Shown here one piece after another: positions 17,301 through 31,726 of a DNA stretch of 44,965 bases. A program made the translations under genes and the position numbers. The notes under the pieces are model-generated. The model had not been told where the DNA came from and did no database searches. It was given only the letters and a program-made list of their open reading frames with translations. Every line of letters starts with the position of its first letter. Position 1 is the stretch's first letter. The stretch comes from Spongospora subterranea (taxonomy: Eukaryota > Endomyxa > Phytomyxea > Plasmodiophorida > Plasmodiophoridae): assembly GCA_900404475.1 (NCBI GenBank), contig OUQQ01000099.1, positions 7,854 to 52,818 on the forward strand, given 5' to 3'.

Positions 17301-20300
17301 CAGATTCCCCGCTAATATATGAAGCTCGAAAACCGAAGACTGCATTCTCGTCAGCCCAGACACATACCTCTGAAATTCGGGTTTCTGCCGAGACGGAAAT
17401 TTTCTCGACATAGGACATGTCGTCAAAGGAAACAGCGTTTCTGCAGTTATAATTTGTCTCAACAAATCCAAGCGCGCGAGAATAATGAACATCCCCTGAA
17501 AATCTTAGTTGAGCCCACTTATCATCTGCGCATTCTGGATCATGTAATTCGCGCCTGCGCCTTTCAAGCGCAATGCAGCGAGCTTCTAGATTGCTTACCA
17601 TATTCACCAACCCGTCAGCCAAGGGTTCAGAAGTTGATAATGCTCGTTTTCCAATTAGTTGGCCAAGGCCTGCGTCGAGGAATATTGAAACGAAGTCTGG
17701 ATTATCGAATAGGCCCAATAATACTTTCAGAGCTTGGCGATGAATTTGCATGAGAATCTTCCTGGCTGTGGGGAACCGCAAAATATTTTTAGAAATCTGA
17801 CTGGACAAAAACTTCCCTAAAACTCGAATAAGCTCTCCAGGATTCTTCACATGTGATGAAGAAAGCTCAACATTGGCGCGGGCGGACAGCTGTGCCAATT
17901 CAGAAACAGTAACGTCTTCTCCATTTTCAAGATTAACAACAACAATAATTCCCTTGTTTTGTTCACGAATTATCCGAGTGACCGTCCCTTCAAGCAACTG
18001 GCCATCGGTTGATTCCACCGAAACTCTGGCGCCTTGCCGAACAGATTCAATGTTCCCTCCAAGGACAGAAAGTGCAGAAACTATTCTGCGAATGCTCGTA
18101 CACAGGCCTTCTGGCACAGCTGGTGAACCCCAGTCCAGATCTTTAGAATGCTGTGCCCGCAGAGAAAGACATACGGAATCCAGGTCACTTGGCAACGTGG
18201 ATAAAGCCTGTAACCCGTTCCAGAGAACTTCATTGAAAAGCACTTTCCATAGAGTCGAGCGCATAAGTACGCGAGATAGGGAAACGTATTCGGACCCGAT
18301 CGCGTCGCATTCGATGCTCCATGGAACAAAACGCAGCTGCTGCAATGTAGGTTTATCACCGATGAGTGGGAAATACCCTTCAGGACACTTGTAACAAAAT
18401 TTTGCCGAGTCGAAAACAAAGCGAATGCTTTCCCCAGCTGACATTGAGATTGCAGGAAATAATCCACTTCCATCGATTTGCTTGACGTCAGTAAAAGCGA
18501 CACCAAGATCTACTCCTGACAAGAAGTAGCGAATCTCCCCAGCATCTAAATTCAGACAAACTCCAACGACGTCTCCAGTCTTCCAAGGAGCTTGGCCGCC
18601 GTATGCAGCAGATCCATCATGCCACTTTTTTCCTCGGAGCCCGTCGAATGCCCAAGACACTTTGTCGTCGCCCACGCCATCTCCGGCACCGACAGGATTA
18701 AATTCTGCTCTTGCAATGCCAATTTGTTGCAACCCGCCAGATTCAAGAATAGCCTCAAAATACCACTTTCCTGATGAAACAGAAACGTCTGCAACTGCGG
18801 TTGCAAAACCAGTGGTTGCTCGCAAATGATGCCAGCCGCTGATCTCAATGGTGCCACGTTTGACAATGAATGATAAAGACGTTGGACCAGATCGAGCTCC
18901 GCAGCGTTGTTTATACTGGGTTAGAGAAGCTTCTATAGCGTCTTTTCGTCCTTTCGTCTCCTGATCTTCAGATCGACGACCGTCAGATAAAGATTGAGCA
19001 ACGCTCAATCTTGGGGGTAGTTGAAAACTTGCGTCAGCGGCTCTTTCCAAAAATTCGGTAATCAAATCCGTTTTTTTTTGTACGATTGCTTGGCCACCAG
19101 GAATTCGAGAGGCAGAGTCACCGTTGTCGGGGCAACTTTCTGAAGTCACGAATAGGCGGTCATCGTTAGGGGAAATTCCTGGTAATATATACCGACAAAT
19201 TCTGACAGCTAGTAATTTTCCTAAGGGAGAGGCGTAGGCAGCAGCGTCGAGAATGAATCGAATCCAGGCTCGAGAAGTTAGAATCTTCTGTACAGCTGGG
19301 AATGGGCAACAGCGAAGTATTAACCAAAGATACTGGTTCAAATAAGCGTCAAATTCACCAACTGTTGGGGGTTCATGTCTAAATGCCGGGCGACCTCGAA
19401 TACCTTCGTCTTCAAATGTGTTTTTATACCAGAAAACGGAAGCATCTCCTAAATTGGCTTCCCTAATTCGAGTGTGCCATGATATTCTATCAACGTCAGG
19501 CAATCGACTATCTTCATCCGAAGGTGATGGCTGGACCAATGTAACCTTAGATTGATATCCGGTCATAGAAACAGCAGCAAAAACTGGACCAGACAGATTG
19601 TCAAAAGCAACACCTTGCGAAGCACCATTTTTCAAAAACTCTATGGTACCGGCGTCGAAATCTAGCCGAACACCAACAGTATCCCCTGCAGTAAACGTGG
19701 CTCCATATTGACGGTTCGTCGAAGAGTTGAAATTCTTGTGGCCTAACCCGCCAATATATCCCCAGCCGCCTTGTGAGCCGATCCATGTGCTGGTATTGTT
19801 AATTGAAAACCGATGAGGTACAACTCCGATTATGAATTTCCACGAGTTACTTCCATTACCATCTCGATCAATCCGAAACTCTATTAAATGCCGTCCGAAA
19901 GAATACGCTTGAATGCCTTTGACAGAATGCCAGGACTCGGTAGTGTTGGTATGCGTTACACTGACGGGACGATTGGGATTGTCGCCGCTAAATTCAATTT
20001 CTTTGGAATCCCTAATGTCCCAATAATCAAACAAGCTTCCAGTTTGTTTTTCAGGATTCGATTTTCGGGAAGATATGAGTTCGGCATCTCCGTCAAGAAC
20101 ACCGTATAACTCAAATCCAGAAAGAGCAAGATACCAGTGATCATTGGAATTCTGACCGGTCATAAATATACGAAAATGAGAATACGACTCTGAAGCGTTA
20201 GCAATTTCCCATGTATGAGAAGCACCACGTTTGTCTAACGAACGATCATTGTTATGCGAACGAAGAATCGACCACGACACCCCATCGTTGGACCCCTCAA

Positions 20301-23300
20301 AATTCCAGAAACGGAGAGCTTCTGTGTCCCAAGAAGAATAATGTCGCAAAGTATAGTGAGTTGGGATAACTGAATGCTCCAGCAAATCAATCGCAAACCA
20401 TTGATTTGGACTCGGTTGAGTAACACATCGTACAGCAGTGCGTCCAGCAACGGCTGAAATCGGATTAGAATCCCCTTGCTGTGATGAAGCAGTTACGCGA
20501 ACGCTGCCGAGGTCATGGGGATTGCGCCAAGGTTCAACGCCTCCTGCGGTACCCAAATAATATAGAATACCTTTTGTGTCAAAATCGGCTTCATATACAA
20601 ATTCGATACCCTTCTGTTCAGTTTCTTCGGGTTCCACGTCGTCTTTGACAAGTTCTTCATTATCGGAAAACGTCAGACAGCATACGGAACATTGGAACGA
20701 GTTAGAATCGTTGAAATAGGTACATCTCCGACATGACCAATTCGCGAGGGATGCCGTTGGATGGGAAATCTCGACGCAAATATCCATTTCATTTGCCAAA
20801 ATATCACGAGTTTTTGATGAACGCTCCTGATGTTGCCGCATACTCCACAATAGTGACATCTGGTTATATGCGGCATTGAACACTAAGTTAGGACCTTCAA
20901 ATGAGGTTGATATTTGGCTGGATGCTGAGTAAGCCAGCATTCTAAACAACGTCCAAGCGCCGAACCGGATATTCCATGGGCACCGGCGCACCGACGAGGT
21001 GATTCGGAGGTCTGAACAGGCTGCTGTATCTTCAAGAAGAGCCCGATTAGAACCCGTGAAAGATATCAAAGGGGATAGAAAGCGAACGATTCCAATCCGG
21101 TGTAAGATCGTGAGATCCTGAGGAGTGAAATCGATGTTGCATATGTCCAATAAATGAAGAAGGGATGCGTCATCCAAATTCTGCTTGGCGATGAGTGAAG
21201 AAGCGATGTCGAAATAAGTTTCGGAAAGCTGATTCGATAAGTCCTGGCCAACTGTAGGAACGTCAGCAGTAAAATGATGTTTGCTGATCTTTGTGAATTT
21301 GGATCCTGCTTCTGAGGTGCGTCGAAATGCTGAATTCAAGTGCAGTAATAACTCTGGCAACAGACTTTGAGTTTTGATCTCTTTCACCAAATTGGAGAAC
21401 TGCTTTAACCCAATTAACCGCATTGTGGCTCGAGTCCTCTGGGCGACCAAACCTTCGGTAATCCCATCGAGGTCAACCACTCGTGCTGTCATGAATTTGA
21501 AAACTGAGCGAATTAAGACTGATTCTGGGTCCTGTTTTACAGAAGCTAAACGAGTTCGAACAAGCATTAACTCTTTGAGCCGGCGCAGTGCTTTCATCGT
21601 ATTTTTCAAGAGTTTTGTCATCACCATCGCCTGAGTCCATTTACTTGATTTTTGCATTATAATCATAGGCCCAGTAAGCTCGGGAAGTGAATTAGATCTG
21701 GACGCAGATATAGAACTAAAACCCGATCCTGAGCTCGACTCAAAAATAACATTGCGATCGACGTCATCAGCTTCGACGATTAATGGATTTACCCTACCAT
21801 TGAAATGTCCCTCGCCACCAGACATAGGAAGCCCAAACGCTGCTGCGGCCACGTTTTTGTCAACCATACCATCAAGATCAGATTGAGACAGATCGGCAGC
21901 AGTAATTGCGTCTATGATGTTCGAGTCCTCGACTGCAATAAACCCTTTATCTGCACAGATGTGGAGCAAAAAATCCACTCGTGCCAATATTATGTTGAGA
22001 TACTCCTCGATATCTTCACCTTGTGCTTTGAGAGAACGAAGCTCGAGTTTCATTTCTTGAGCTTTCTTCCATAGCCGTAAAATGCTTTCTGGTGGTTTAA
22101 TATCCTCCGCTCCTGAAGCAATTGACATCGCGGACTCAATGCGTCTAGTATGCTTCAAAAGAACCGCAAATACTCCTGCTGTCGCTGTGTTTGAATGTTC
22201 TAATATGGACCGCTGGACAATATGACGATCGGGACATAAATGAGTGAGCTTCTCGATAAGAACCTTTCCTAGTCCTGAAATGTCAATGATGCTTTGCAAG
22301 AAGGATGAATGATCGACAGCGGATGCTTCTAGGCCATGTTTATCGCAAGGTTTAGCAATACTGTTTGGAAGAAAAAGGGCATTGACTATGTCAAAATTGC
22401 ATTCTAGAATTGACGAATCAACACAGGGGAACAGTGGATGGGTAGGCTCAATTCCGCATTTGAAAAGAGAGGCGTTGGCGCCTTGTAATTCGCGCTCCTG
22501 TTTGGAGATTTCAGGACCAAAGAGCAACGATGCACCCATTCTTCCACATAGCCATGAAATGTTTTGAGTAAAATCTACAAGCCATTGCAAAGGTGTCACA
22601 AGCACCGTACCTAATACATTGATCCGATATCCCCATCCGTTCCCTCCGCTACCAGAATGAAAATGAACGACCAAAGAGTCTCCTGAAACAGAAATTGGCT
22701 CTGCCGGCCAGTTGCTGCCATCAGCAGGTCCATATAACCGTTCAGTTAAGGGATCCCTCTTGTTTGAAAGCTTAAAAAGTTGAACGTAATCCTCTTCAGA
22801 CTGAGTGCTGCATTTTGAAATGTCAAAGGTGATAATCAATGATTGCGCGTCCTTAATTGATACAATCTCTTCTCGATCAACATTATTACGGTATGGATGG
22901 CGACTCTGTACAACGCGACGCTTGTCCACTGACATTTCATCTTCTGGTTGGCTGATTTCTTTAACTAACGAGCAAAGTCTGTCACATTCACACAGAAATT
23001 CCGACATTATAGGAAACAATTGCAGCGCCATTTGAGGTCCATCAAGCTGACCAGCAAAGATGCACAAAACCCCGATTAATGGACGGGTAAGCTTGCAAAT
23101 TAACGACTCGCGTAAAATATCTTCCCCAACTCGGCGAAGGCCTTCAGAGGTTTGATCACTGCTGATGATAGAATTTGCTAAACGAATTATTTCGAGAGAA
23201 GCTGAAATAAGGTCTTTCGAGTAATCCCAAACAACACCCATGATCGCGCGTCGAGTCCTTGCCTTCTCTGGATCTTCGACAGCTAAATCACTGAAAGTGC

Positions 23301-25713
23301 TAATCGGTGCAGCGGGATCTGACACCATTGATTGTAAATTTTGAGAAGCCGTTGCAGTTTGTTCACTAGAAGAAGAAGGTAGATTTCTCACTTCAGAATT
23401 TTCGATGGGCATTGCAATATTGCTGGAGGGATTTGCGTCCAAAGAAACTGCAGGCCCAGTTGTAAAGGGAGTTGCAGCAGAACCGTCAGCGTTACTACCT
23501 TGACTTTGATGCCTCTGCGAAGTCTGCGTATTGGAGTTGCTGGGATCCTCTTCGTATTGATTCACAGTATCATCATTATTGTCATTCATGTGCCTGGGCT
23601 GATGCTGTGATGAGTTGCCTGCGTCCTCAACTGCAACCGGAGAAACAGTGGTGTCAAAATTGTCCAAATAAAGCCCTCCACGTGAAAGTAAATGCTTCTG
23701 AAAGTTTTGGAGGATCAAAAGCACGTTAGAATCTGGTAAGGATTTCCCAATAGATCTCAATGCATCCGAAACTTCATGTACATTGGCAGATATCAAGCTG
23801 CGCAAAACATCCATAACAGTGCGACTTGATTCCACAGATCCATTTTGAACAAATGTTTGCTCTAGTTCATCCAAAAGTAAGGATCCTGAGCTAAAAGAAG
23901 AGAACCTTGACAACAGCAGCTCTAGAAGGTCTTGCTCAGGTGTCGACAGCGACTGTCTGGTCCCGCAATGATTTGGTTCTCCCGTTTTTTCAGAAGCGTT
24001 GAATTTCCTGATAAGTTCGCCCAGATACGCAACCTGATCAGAGACGCTGGAATAAAAAAATTCGAATGCTTCCGCAAGGATTTGAGCTGCTTCAGATTGC
24101 ACGACATTCGAAACGCATACAGCTGTATCTGAGACAATTTCGCTGGAGCGGCTTGCAGAAGGCGTCTCGAGGAATTTAAAGATCTGCATCCGAATTCGAT
24201 CGACAATATATGACGCAATGAGGAACTCGCTTTGGGGAAGTTTAGCCCGAACCAATTGGTATAGATGAACTTTGAGAATTCGTAAACAAGCTACCAAAAA
24301 ATACATATTCGGAATATACTTGGAATCGGGACACGCATCACTTGTAAAATAACCCGGTGATAAAACATCAATAATCTCAGATAAAATAGATAAAGTTTCA
24401 GGTTTTACGTCGACGCATAGGGGCTTATAAAGTACGGCCAATCGATTGGGATCGTCGTTCCAAATGTCTTCATCAGGCTGCCTTGCATATGACTGCGATA
24501 ATCGATCAAGTTGAGAGATTACAATTAACGCAGCAACTCGGGCATCAATAGGCTCGTCGTCGCAAAACTTCTCTAAATTTGGAACGTACCTTCGCATGAT
24601 ATCATCAGGAGAATGGGGAAATAAGGATGTGCTCAGAAAAGACTTATCATCATCAGAGGTCGCAGTTTTCTCTTCGTCGTGCTGCATAGGAACAATCCCA
24701 GCGCTACTTCGTCTTTTTGAAGCGAATATGCTTGATCCCACACTTGAAAGGCTGTGACGCCGCTCTGACGGCAAAAAATTACAGGTTGCATGGGGATGAT
24801 TTTTTCGGAGAGAAGAATCGGTGATGACTTTAGAAGTATCAGAACGAACATCTGAGCGATAATTTACCAAGCAACGCAAAGTCGACAGAATGTTGCGACA
24901 TTCTCCCACTCGATCGGAGCTTAATAGCACGTGGCATAAAGAAAGAAATTCAAGAAGCGATCCACGGGCAATGGCCACCCCAAATAAAACTTTGGTAGCG
25001 TTTGATCGCCGCTGTGATGGCTGATTGCTGTCAATTACGAGCATGCGGATATAATCCAGTAGCGGTCGAAGTCCACTTGATACATCAGGACTGAAATTGG
25101 GCCCATCAATTAGTGCTAACGGAGGTGTATCATCAACGATTTCGCAAAGAAGACCTAGAATGTCTTCTAAAACAGAATCATCAGAATGCTGAGCTGACTT
25201 GATCAAAATCAGGAACATTTTGACGGAAGTTTTGATACCAATCTTAGCACTGGCCGGTAAAGGCGGAGCATCGTTTTCGATACGACTCTTTAAGGCGTTG
25301 GCGCTGGCTTGTGTCCGGTTGCGATCACGAATAATCTCCCTTCTGATGGCAGTATGTATCTTTCGGATCGCATGGATGCGCTTTTCCACCTCTATTGTAT
25401 ACATGTTTGCTTTCCTGTCATTGCTTAAATTCGCTATATCTTCCATCAATTCATGTTGGACTTTCTTGGTGAGGGGACGAAAGCCGAAAACTGGACCAGT
25501 TGACTCCGGCCTGGTATCAAATTTTCTAAACCTTAGGCGCTTGAAATCTCGAGCATACTTCTTCAGGAAGCCTTCTTCGAATAGTTCTTCATTGCAAGCG
25601 ACAAGCCTAAGTTGCGCTAGTTAATAGACTGGGAGCGTTAACCGTTTTGACTACCTTTCGTCAACCTCATAATTGGAGGCAACGTCGACCAGGGCCGACG
25701 GATTATTTCCCAT
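8304..25713 (-). CDS. Giant HECT E3 ubiquitin ligase, 5,720 aa (HERC-like)
   Basis: Six exons: 25713-25655, 25606-9352, 9304-9065, 9016-8843, 8790-8445, 8392-8304. Introns are 47-52 nt and the total is exactly 5,721 codons. Approximate domain order: helical N-terminus; Ser/Thr/Gln-rich linker; RanBP2 zinc finger (1641-1664, WSCRRCTYFNDSNSFQCSVC); F5/8C-like 1 (1693-1858); SPRY 1 (1906-2046); SPRY 2 (2266-2426); SH3/Tudor-like segment (about 2543-2593); F5/8C-like 2 (2913-3078); seven RCC1 repeats (3171-3529); two LamG/concanavalin-like regions (3811-3993, 4063-4196); two UBA domains (4226-4268, 4279-4321); F5/8C-like 3 and 4 (4753-4921, 4938-5101); HECT (about 5340-5715). The catalytic Cys is in SHTCFFSLELPRYS, near residue 5660. 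It should accept ubiquitin from an E2 and pass it to substrates chosen by the upstream domains. RCC1 plus SPRY plus HECT recalls HERC1, but the F5/8C-like copies differ. The protein ends in an acidic Asp/Ser tail. Confidence 0.93.
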
Positions 25714-26058
25714 CCAGGCAAGCGGCTCTGCAAATCAGACACCCGCGTTGGGGAACCCGACCTGGCCCAATCGTAATAATGGATTAACGACGAATAAAAT
25801 TGGCAAGTACCAGTGATTCGATCGTGCGCTTTTTAGATCGCGATAACGATGGACATTATTTGACTCTACAGCAAGTGGCCAGTCGTGTCGATTGTTACAC
25901 ACTTAACCCTTTAAGTTCATCGAGATCACATCCCGCTCATTCCCACCAAGTCCCACTCGGAACCTATATACACTTAACTGAACAGAATCTCGAATTCGCC
26001 ATCCTCACAAACCAGAACAAAAGGTTTTCTTCCAACCATTGTTTCGAGAGTCAAAAAT
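25714..26058. other. Intergenic stretch with an ATG-less open frame
   Basis: This lies between the HECT start and the 3' end of the next minus-strand gene, so it should hold the HECT promoter. A plus-strand frame is open at 25800-26066 but has no ATG before its penultimate codon, and no upstream exon could be joined to it. I do not call it a gene. No TATA-like element is obvious. Confidence 0.4.
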
Positions 26059-26333
26059 TCATGTGATATTTGCTGTCCATATTTTAAGCAGAGCGTCAAT
26101 ATGTAAAAATACGACATTTCTTATGTATTCTTCATCGTTATCGTAATTTTCAAATAGAATATCCATTGAAATAAGTGTCAAGGAGTGCTTTTCGAACGGC
26201 GATTCTCTAAATAAAAATGTGGTTCGGTTTCTATATCACAGATGGTTGTCAATGGGATTTGGTCTAATCGCAAGCGATACGTATCGGGTAGAGGGAGTTG
26301 ATTGGGTAAGGTGCGCAAGGCCTCATAAGACAT
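26059..26333 (-). CDS. Small hypothetical protein, 2 exons
   Basis: Exon A (26333-26281, ATG at 26333) splices at a GTATCG donor across a 74-nt intron (26207-26280) into exon B (26206-26059), giving 66 residues. The C-terminal part is convincing protein sequence (ISMDILFENYDNDEEYIRN, then VVFLHIDALLKIW). I cannot name the family. Exon A stays open in frame upstream through WIVQTSATVTAGRFYINDQR to an ATG at 26492. That would place the 5' part of this gene antisense to exon 1 of the spastin-like gene (ATG 26417). The true start is therefore uncertain, either 26333 or 26492. Confidence 0.42.
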
Positions 26334-26416
26334 CCACCACCTCTGGTCATTAATATAAAACCGTCCGGCGGTTACTGTGGCGGAAGTTTGCACAATCCAG
26401 CTCTTATTCTCTATCC

Positions 26417-28223
<1,807 letters not shown>

Positions 28224-28443
28224 TTCAACAACGTCTTTATCTGTTCCGCCTTATTCTACCACTAATATATGATATAGCGCCTTTTATTTCTATGATCATC
28301 CCTTACACTTCTAACATTTCTTGTTGGTTTGCCTAAGCCCTGGGTTCTGTCGACTTATTTTGTTCATGTTTGGCCTTTTCTTTTGTTTTTCTCTTAGAGC
28401 CTATTTGTCACGATTAGCTGCAGTTCCAGAACTCGTACTCAAT

Positions 28444-29176
28444 CTAATTCACCTTAAACGCATCCGCTATGTGCTCTTCTACAGGGATATCAAACGCCTT
28501 CGCCGAAAAAACCTCGCCGTATGGCGATTTGAATATTCCTGGCTGTCTAGCGGTACTTAAAAGATGATGTAGATTTGAGGTTATCGCGGTAAACTGCTCC
28601 GCTGCCGTCATTTCGTCCCTCTCTTTTGCCTCCTTCTTTCGGTCTTCGCAATCCTTATTCAACGTCGCTCTCAGCTCTTGCCCTTTCTTCTCAACTGCGT
28701 CGATGTATTTTTTCCTGGCGTAAAAGTCGATTAAAGTCTTCCTTGATTTATGCCCCCGATATCTGCACATGAACATCAACGCCTTTGGAATTTCTATTTA
28801 ATTCTGTCTCACGTTTTCTGTATGAGGACGGCGACTTCATTGTACAGGTAAGATCGAACAAGTTGCTGTCGCGCCTCAAACTCTAATAATGCTCGTGCTC
28901 GCCCTCGATTTCCCCGATACAGTCTCTGGATCTTCAATGCCTGTCGGCTATATATTCGACAGGTTTTAGAGTTGTTTCCCGACGCGATACAGGTCCAGGG
29001 AATTACCTGAGATAATGAAGGTATCGTCGGCATCTGATCCCCCTCCACCATGATTGCAGTTGCGTCACCGCCCTGAGTTCCCCTAACAACGCACAGCTAG
29101 CCAAGCGCGTCTCTTTGAAATACTCTTCTACAATCTGGCGAATCCCGTTATCGCGGATATCCAGGAATGCTGTCAT
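28444..29176 (-). CDS. SPATA17: SPATA17-like IQ-motif protein, 207 aa, 3 exons
   Basis: Calmodulin-binding IQ protein found in flagellated and ciliated eukaryotes and expressed in animal testis. Exons 29176-29007, 28947-28813 and 28762-28444 are separated by 59- and 50-nt introns (208 codons in all). Three IQ motifs follow each other: TQLQSWWRGIRCRR, LKIQRLYRGNRGRAR and VLIQKTYRGHKSRK. The third is split by an intron and only appears once it is removed. After a charged helix comes the family signature HHLLSTARQPGIFKSPYG, the counterpart of MHYLLSTKQIPGIYNSPF in vertebrate SPATA17. It is shorter than the human protein (361 aa), lacking most of the C-terminal part. It is convergent with the spastin-like gene, 220 bp away. 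Confidence 0.85.
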
Positions 29177-30042
29177 ATCAAGTATTATGTGGTTAAACAA
29201 GTACACAATATGATCCTCTTGGTTCCATTAGCATAATTCGATAGATGACTGAATTTCGCGAACCATCAAAACCGATCGAGGTTGTTACAATTGATATGGT
29301 CGGGATGTTGCAGATCCAAAACTTGTAGAATATTTGGTTTCTGCCGAGTATGTTAAATTGTTAATGACGAACCGATTGAGGGTTCTGTGAATCTCCACCT
29401 AGTGTAGCACTGAATAAAACAGATCGTGCAGAAACAATTGGCCTACACGAATATGATAGAGTGTCCATTGATTGCTACTGTATCTGATTAAATGAATGAT
29501 GATCGAATATGGATGATTGATGACCCAGCTCTTATCTCAACCTAGTCAACGCCTTTGTTGGTCAATCGAGATTCTCGTGGGCCTGATCAGATAAGCAATG
29601 TGGAAAAATAGAAAATTTCGGAAAAGTGTCATAGGAATAGATGCCATCGCCCGTTGATAAAACGCAGTCGCCCAGCCGTATTGGACTCTTGTTGACCTTC
29701 TTGCTTCGAAAATGCAACGACATCCCATGCAAGTGCGGGTTTTTAACTTAACAAAGGTGATGGTAGGATTCGAGACAGCGTGCTATCAGATGAGGAAACT
29801 GAAGTTGCCAGAGTGATCAATGGCAATCGATGTACATTGTTGTAGATCTCGATAGCCATGACGATTCTGATTTTATTAATTTGTTTTTTTGGTGAATACA
29901 AATTAATGATATTTGAGGTCGGCGGTCATATCTCCCAATCCATTATCAGACATCGTAATGTATTTCCATTTATTGCCTGTTTGGAGTTGCCCCCGTCTAC
30001 GATGTCTTTAAGCTCTTTGTTTAGTGACTATCCGACTGGTAA
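29177..30042. other. Unresolved stretch with coding-like plus-strand fragments
   Basis: No complete gene could be assembled. Several plus-strand pieces look like protein: MTEFREPSKPIE at 29245, DPKLVEYLVSAEYVKLLM near 29310-29370, LNKTDRAETIGLHEYDRVS near 29410-29465, DSVLSDEETEVARVINGNR near 29772-29828, and IVVDLDSHDDSDFINLF near 29836-29889. Phases do not join cleanly with typical introns. This may be a real intron-rich gene that I cannot splice by eye, or one with disabling changes. Confidence 0.3.
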
Positions 30043-31025
30043 TTACCAAATTGAATGTATTATAATATTTTCCATCATGGCGATTGTATACGTCAAACGT
30101 CTAGCGCCATAATGGTGCTGATACGCGACCGCTTTTATCTGCGCCATTTGATAATCCAAAGGCATCATAATGTGATGAACCATCAATTCATGAGGGATAA
30201 TCCACTTCCTAAACAATCTGATCCATTGCCTGTGATCTCCATGAAGAACTACAGTCGCCACTATTGTAGTGGAATTTTGTGGGCTGAGACCCACCATTCT
30301 TTGGCCAACAAAATATATCGTAGGTGTCGCACCCATTTTCAAATGGCCTTGCCAGAGTGATTGGCCTTGGATTGGTCTCCTTGTGTAATATTCTGATCTT
30401 CTTAGGGCATTGCTTGTCGCAATCCCATTCGGTTCGGCAGGTAATGATGTAGAGAAGCTCCGGAATCGGTCCACGATCTGTTTGCGAGAACACGACGACC
30501 GTATCCAGAGTGGTTAACTTGCTCTCCATTATTGGACGCTGCAAAACCACACGATGGATCTGCCTGATGAATTCGGGCCATTCGATCTGCAGCAATTGGC
30601 GATATCGATCGAATACTCTAGCACAGCCATCAGGATTCTCTTTACCAAACCAGTGCATCTTCTTGACAACGATAACATGATTGATATGTGATGAGCTAGG
30701 CGGTAAAGGCATCTGCCCGATCGGATTATCGAAGTTGTTCACATAAGTTATGGACGAGTCATCGCTGAGCGATATCTTGGCTGACCTCTTCAGTCGCCAA
30801 GACGACATGTGTTATAAACAAGGGGCTTTCGCCGACCCCGTTCAAGGTGCCCAACAATGATCCAATAAATATCTGAACTGTATTGGACATATAGAGCTCA
30901 GTATTAGGAGGAATATCTGTAATCGTGTATAGAAGAGGGGACGAGGAATTTATACGAGCGGTGATGGAGTTGATCACCGATATAAGGGATGTGTTGGCGA
31001 TTAGTGAGGATTTAACTGGCAACAT
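30043..31025 (-). CDS. Hypothetical protein, about 299 aa, 3 exons
   Basis: Exons 31025-30837, 30787-30295 and 30260-30043 join in phase (300 codons). The first intron is a normal 49 nt; the second, 34 nt (30261-30294), is unusually short, so the C-terminal third is less certain. Without that splice the frame ends at 30209. The protein looks globular and soluble, with a hydrophobic N-terminal half (TVQIFIGSLLGTLNG) and a Cys-containing region (TCRTEWDCDKQCPKKIRI). I recognise no family. It lies downstream of, and on the same strand as, the small coiled-coil gene at 31157-31626. Confidence 0.55.
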
Positions 31026-31156
31026 TTAATGGATTGATTACGGGCGAGAGTTTACACATATCGACTACAGGACGTATGGATAAGTGATCAAACGGGGTTG
31101 TAAAAGGAATTGTGTTGAACTTTTCCTAAACTGGGGCCCGATATATTCGTTTGTGT

Positions 31157-31626
31157 TTATAGATAAATTCCAGGTCGTTGATTGGAATCATCAATATCGT
31201 TGATGATGGGTCCAGACGTGTCGGCGTTATTGGATGTGCTGGAAATAGTAATTCTAGGATCATGACCATGACCATGATGTCGACCATATTCAGCTAAACG
31301 CTGATTCAGTTTCATGATCTTCTTCTGCTTCTCATGGATTACGACTTCATTCTCTGATCTGATTATACCCGCCCATTTACTAAAATTGAACTGATTCACG
31401 GTCAAATCATGACCTTACATTGCCTGAATATATACTGGATCTGATGGATCAGCTTCTGACAGCTCCTATATAACCCATTCACAATATGAACCCATATCTT
31501 TAACCAAACGGATATAAACATATTGACCTGGTTTGAACGGGTAAGAAAGAATATCGAACGATTGATTTCATCAATTTCCAATCGAATAAGCTCCGGGTTA
31601 TTGGTATATTGCATATCCTCGGCCAT
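31157..31626 (-). CDS. Small coiled-coil protein, Tma17/Adc17-like, 115 aa
   Basis: Exons 31626-31528, 31465-31419 and 31358-31157 are separated by introns of 62 and 60 nt and total 116 codons. The N-terminal helix LEIDEINRSIFFLTRSNQEL, an acidic DPSDPVYIQAI link and a second helix SENEVVIHEKQKKIMKLNQ form a helical hairpin. The pattern of an LxRSNxEL helix followed by ENEVVIxxKxxxI matches my memory of the short fungal and plant proteins that include yeast Tma17/Adc17, a proteasome regulatory-particle assembly chaperone. That identification is tentative. A His/Gly-rich, disordered C-terminal tail follows. ATG 31626 is the first start in frame. Confidence 0.6.
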
Positions 31627-31726
31627 GATTTTGGGGTTCGATAAAGGAATTGGAATTGAATGGATCAAAGAGTGCGTGACAGTCTTTTCATTGTCAGTGT
31701 CTCGTCAAAACTAGGGTTTGCGATTT

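Noticed and set aside
25800..26066. Plus-strand open frame with an EF-hand-like DRDNDGHYLTL string
   Set aside because: No usable ATG and no upstream exon; the EF-hand spacing is wrong, and the frame overlaps the 3' end of a better-supported minus-strand gene.
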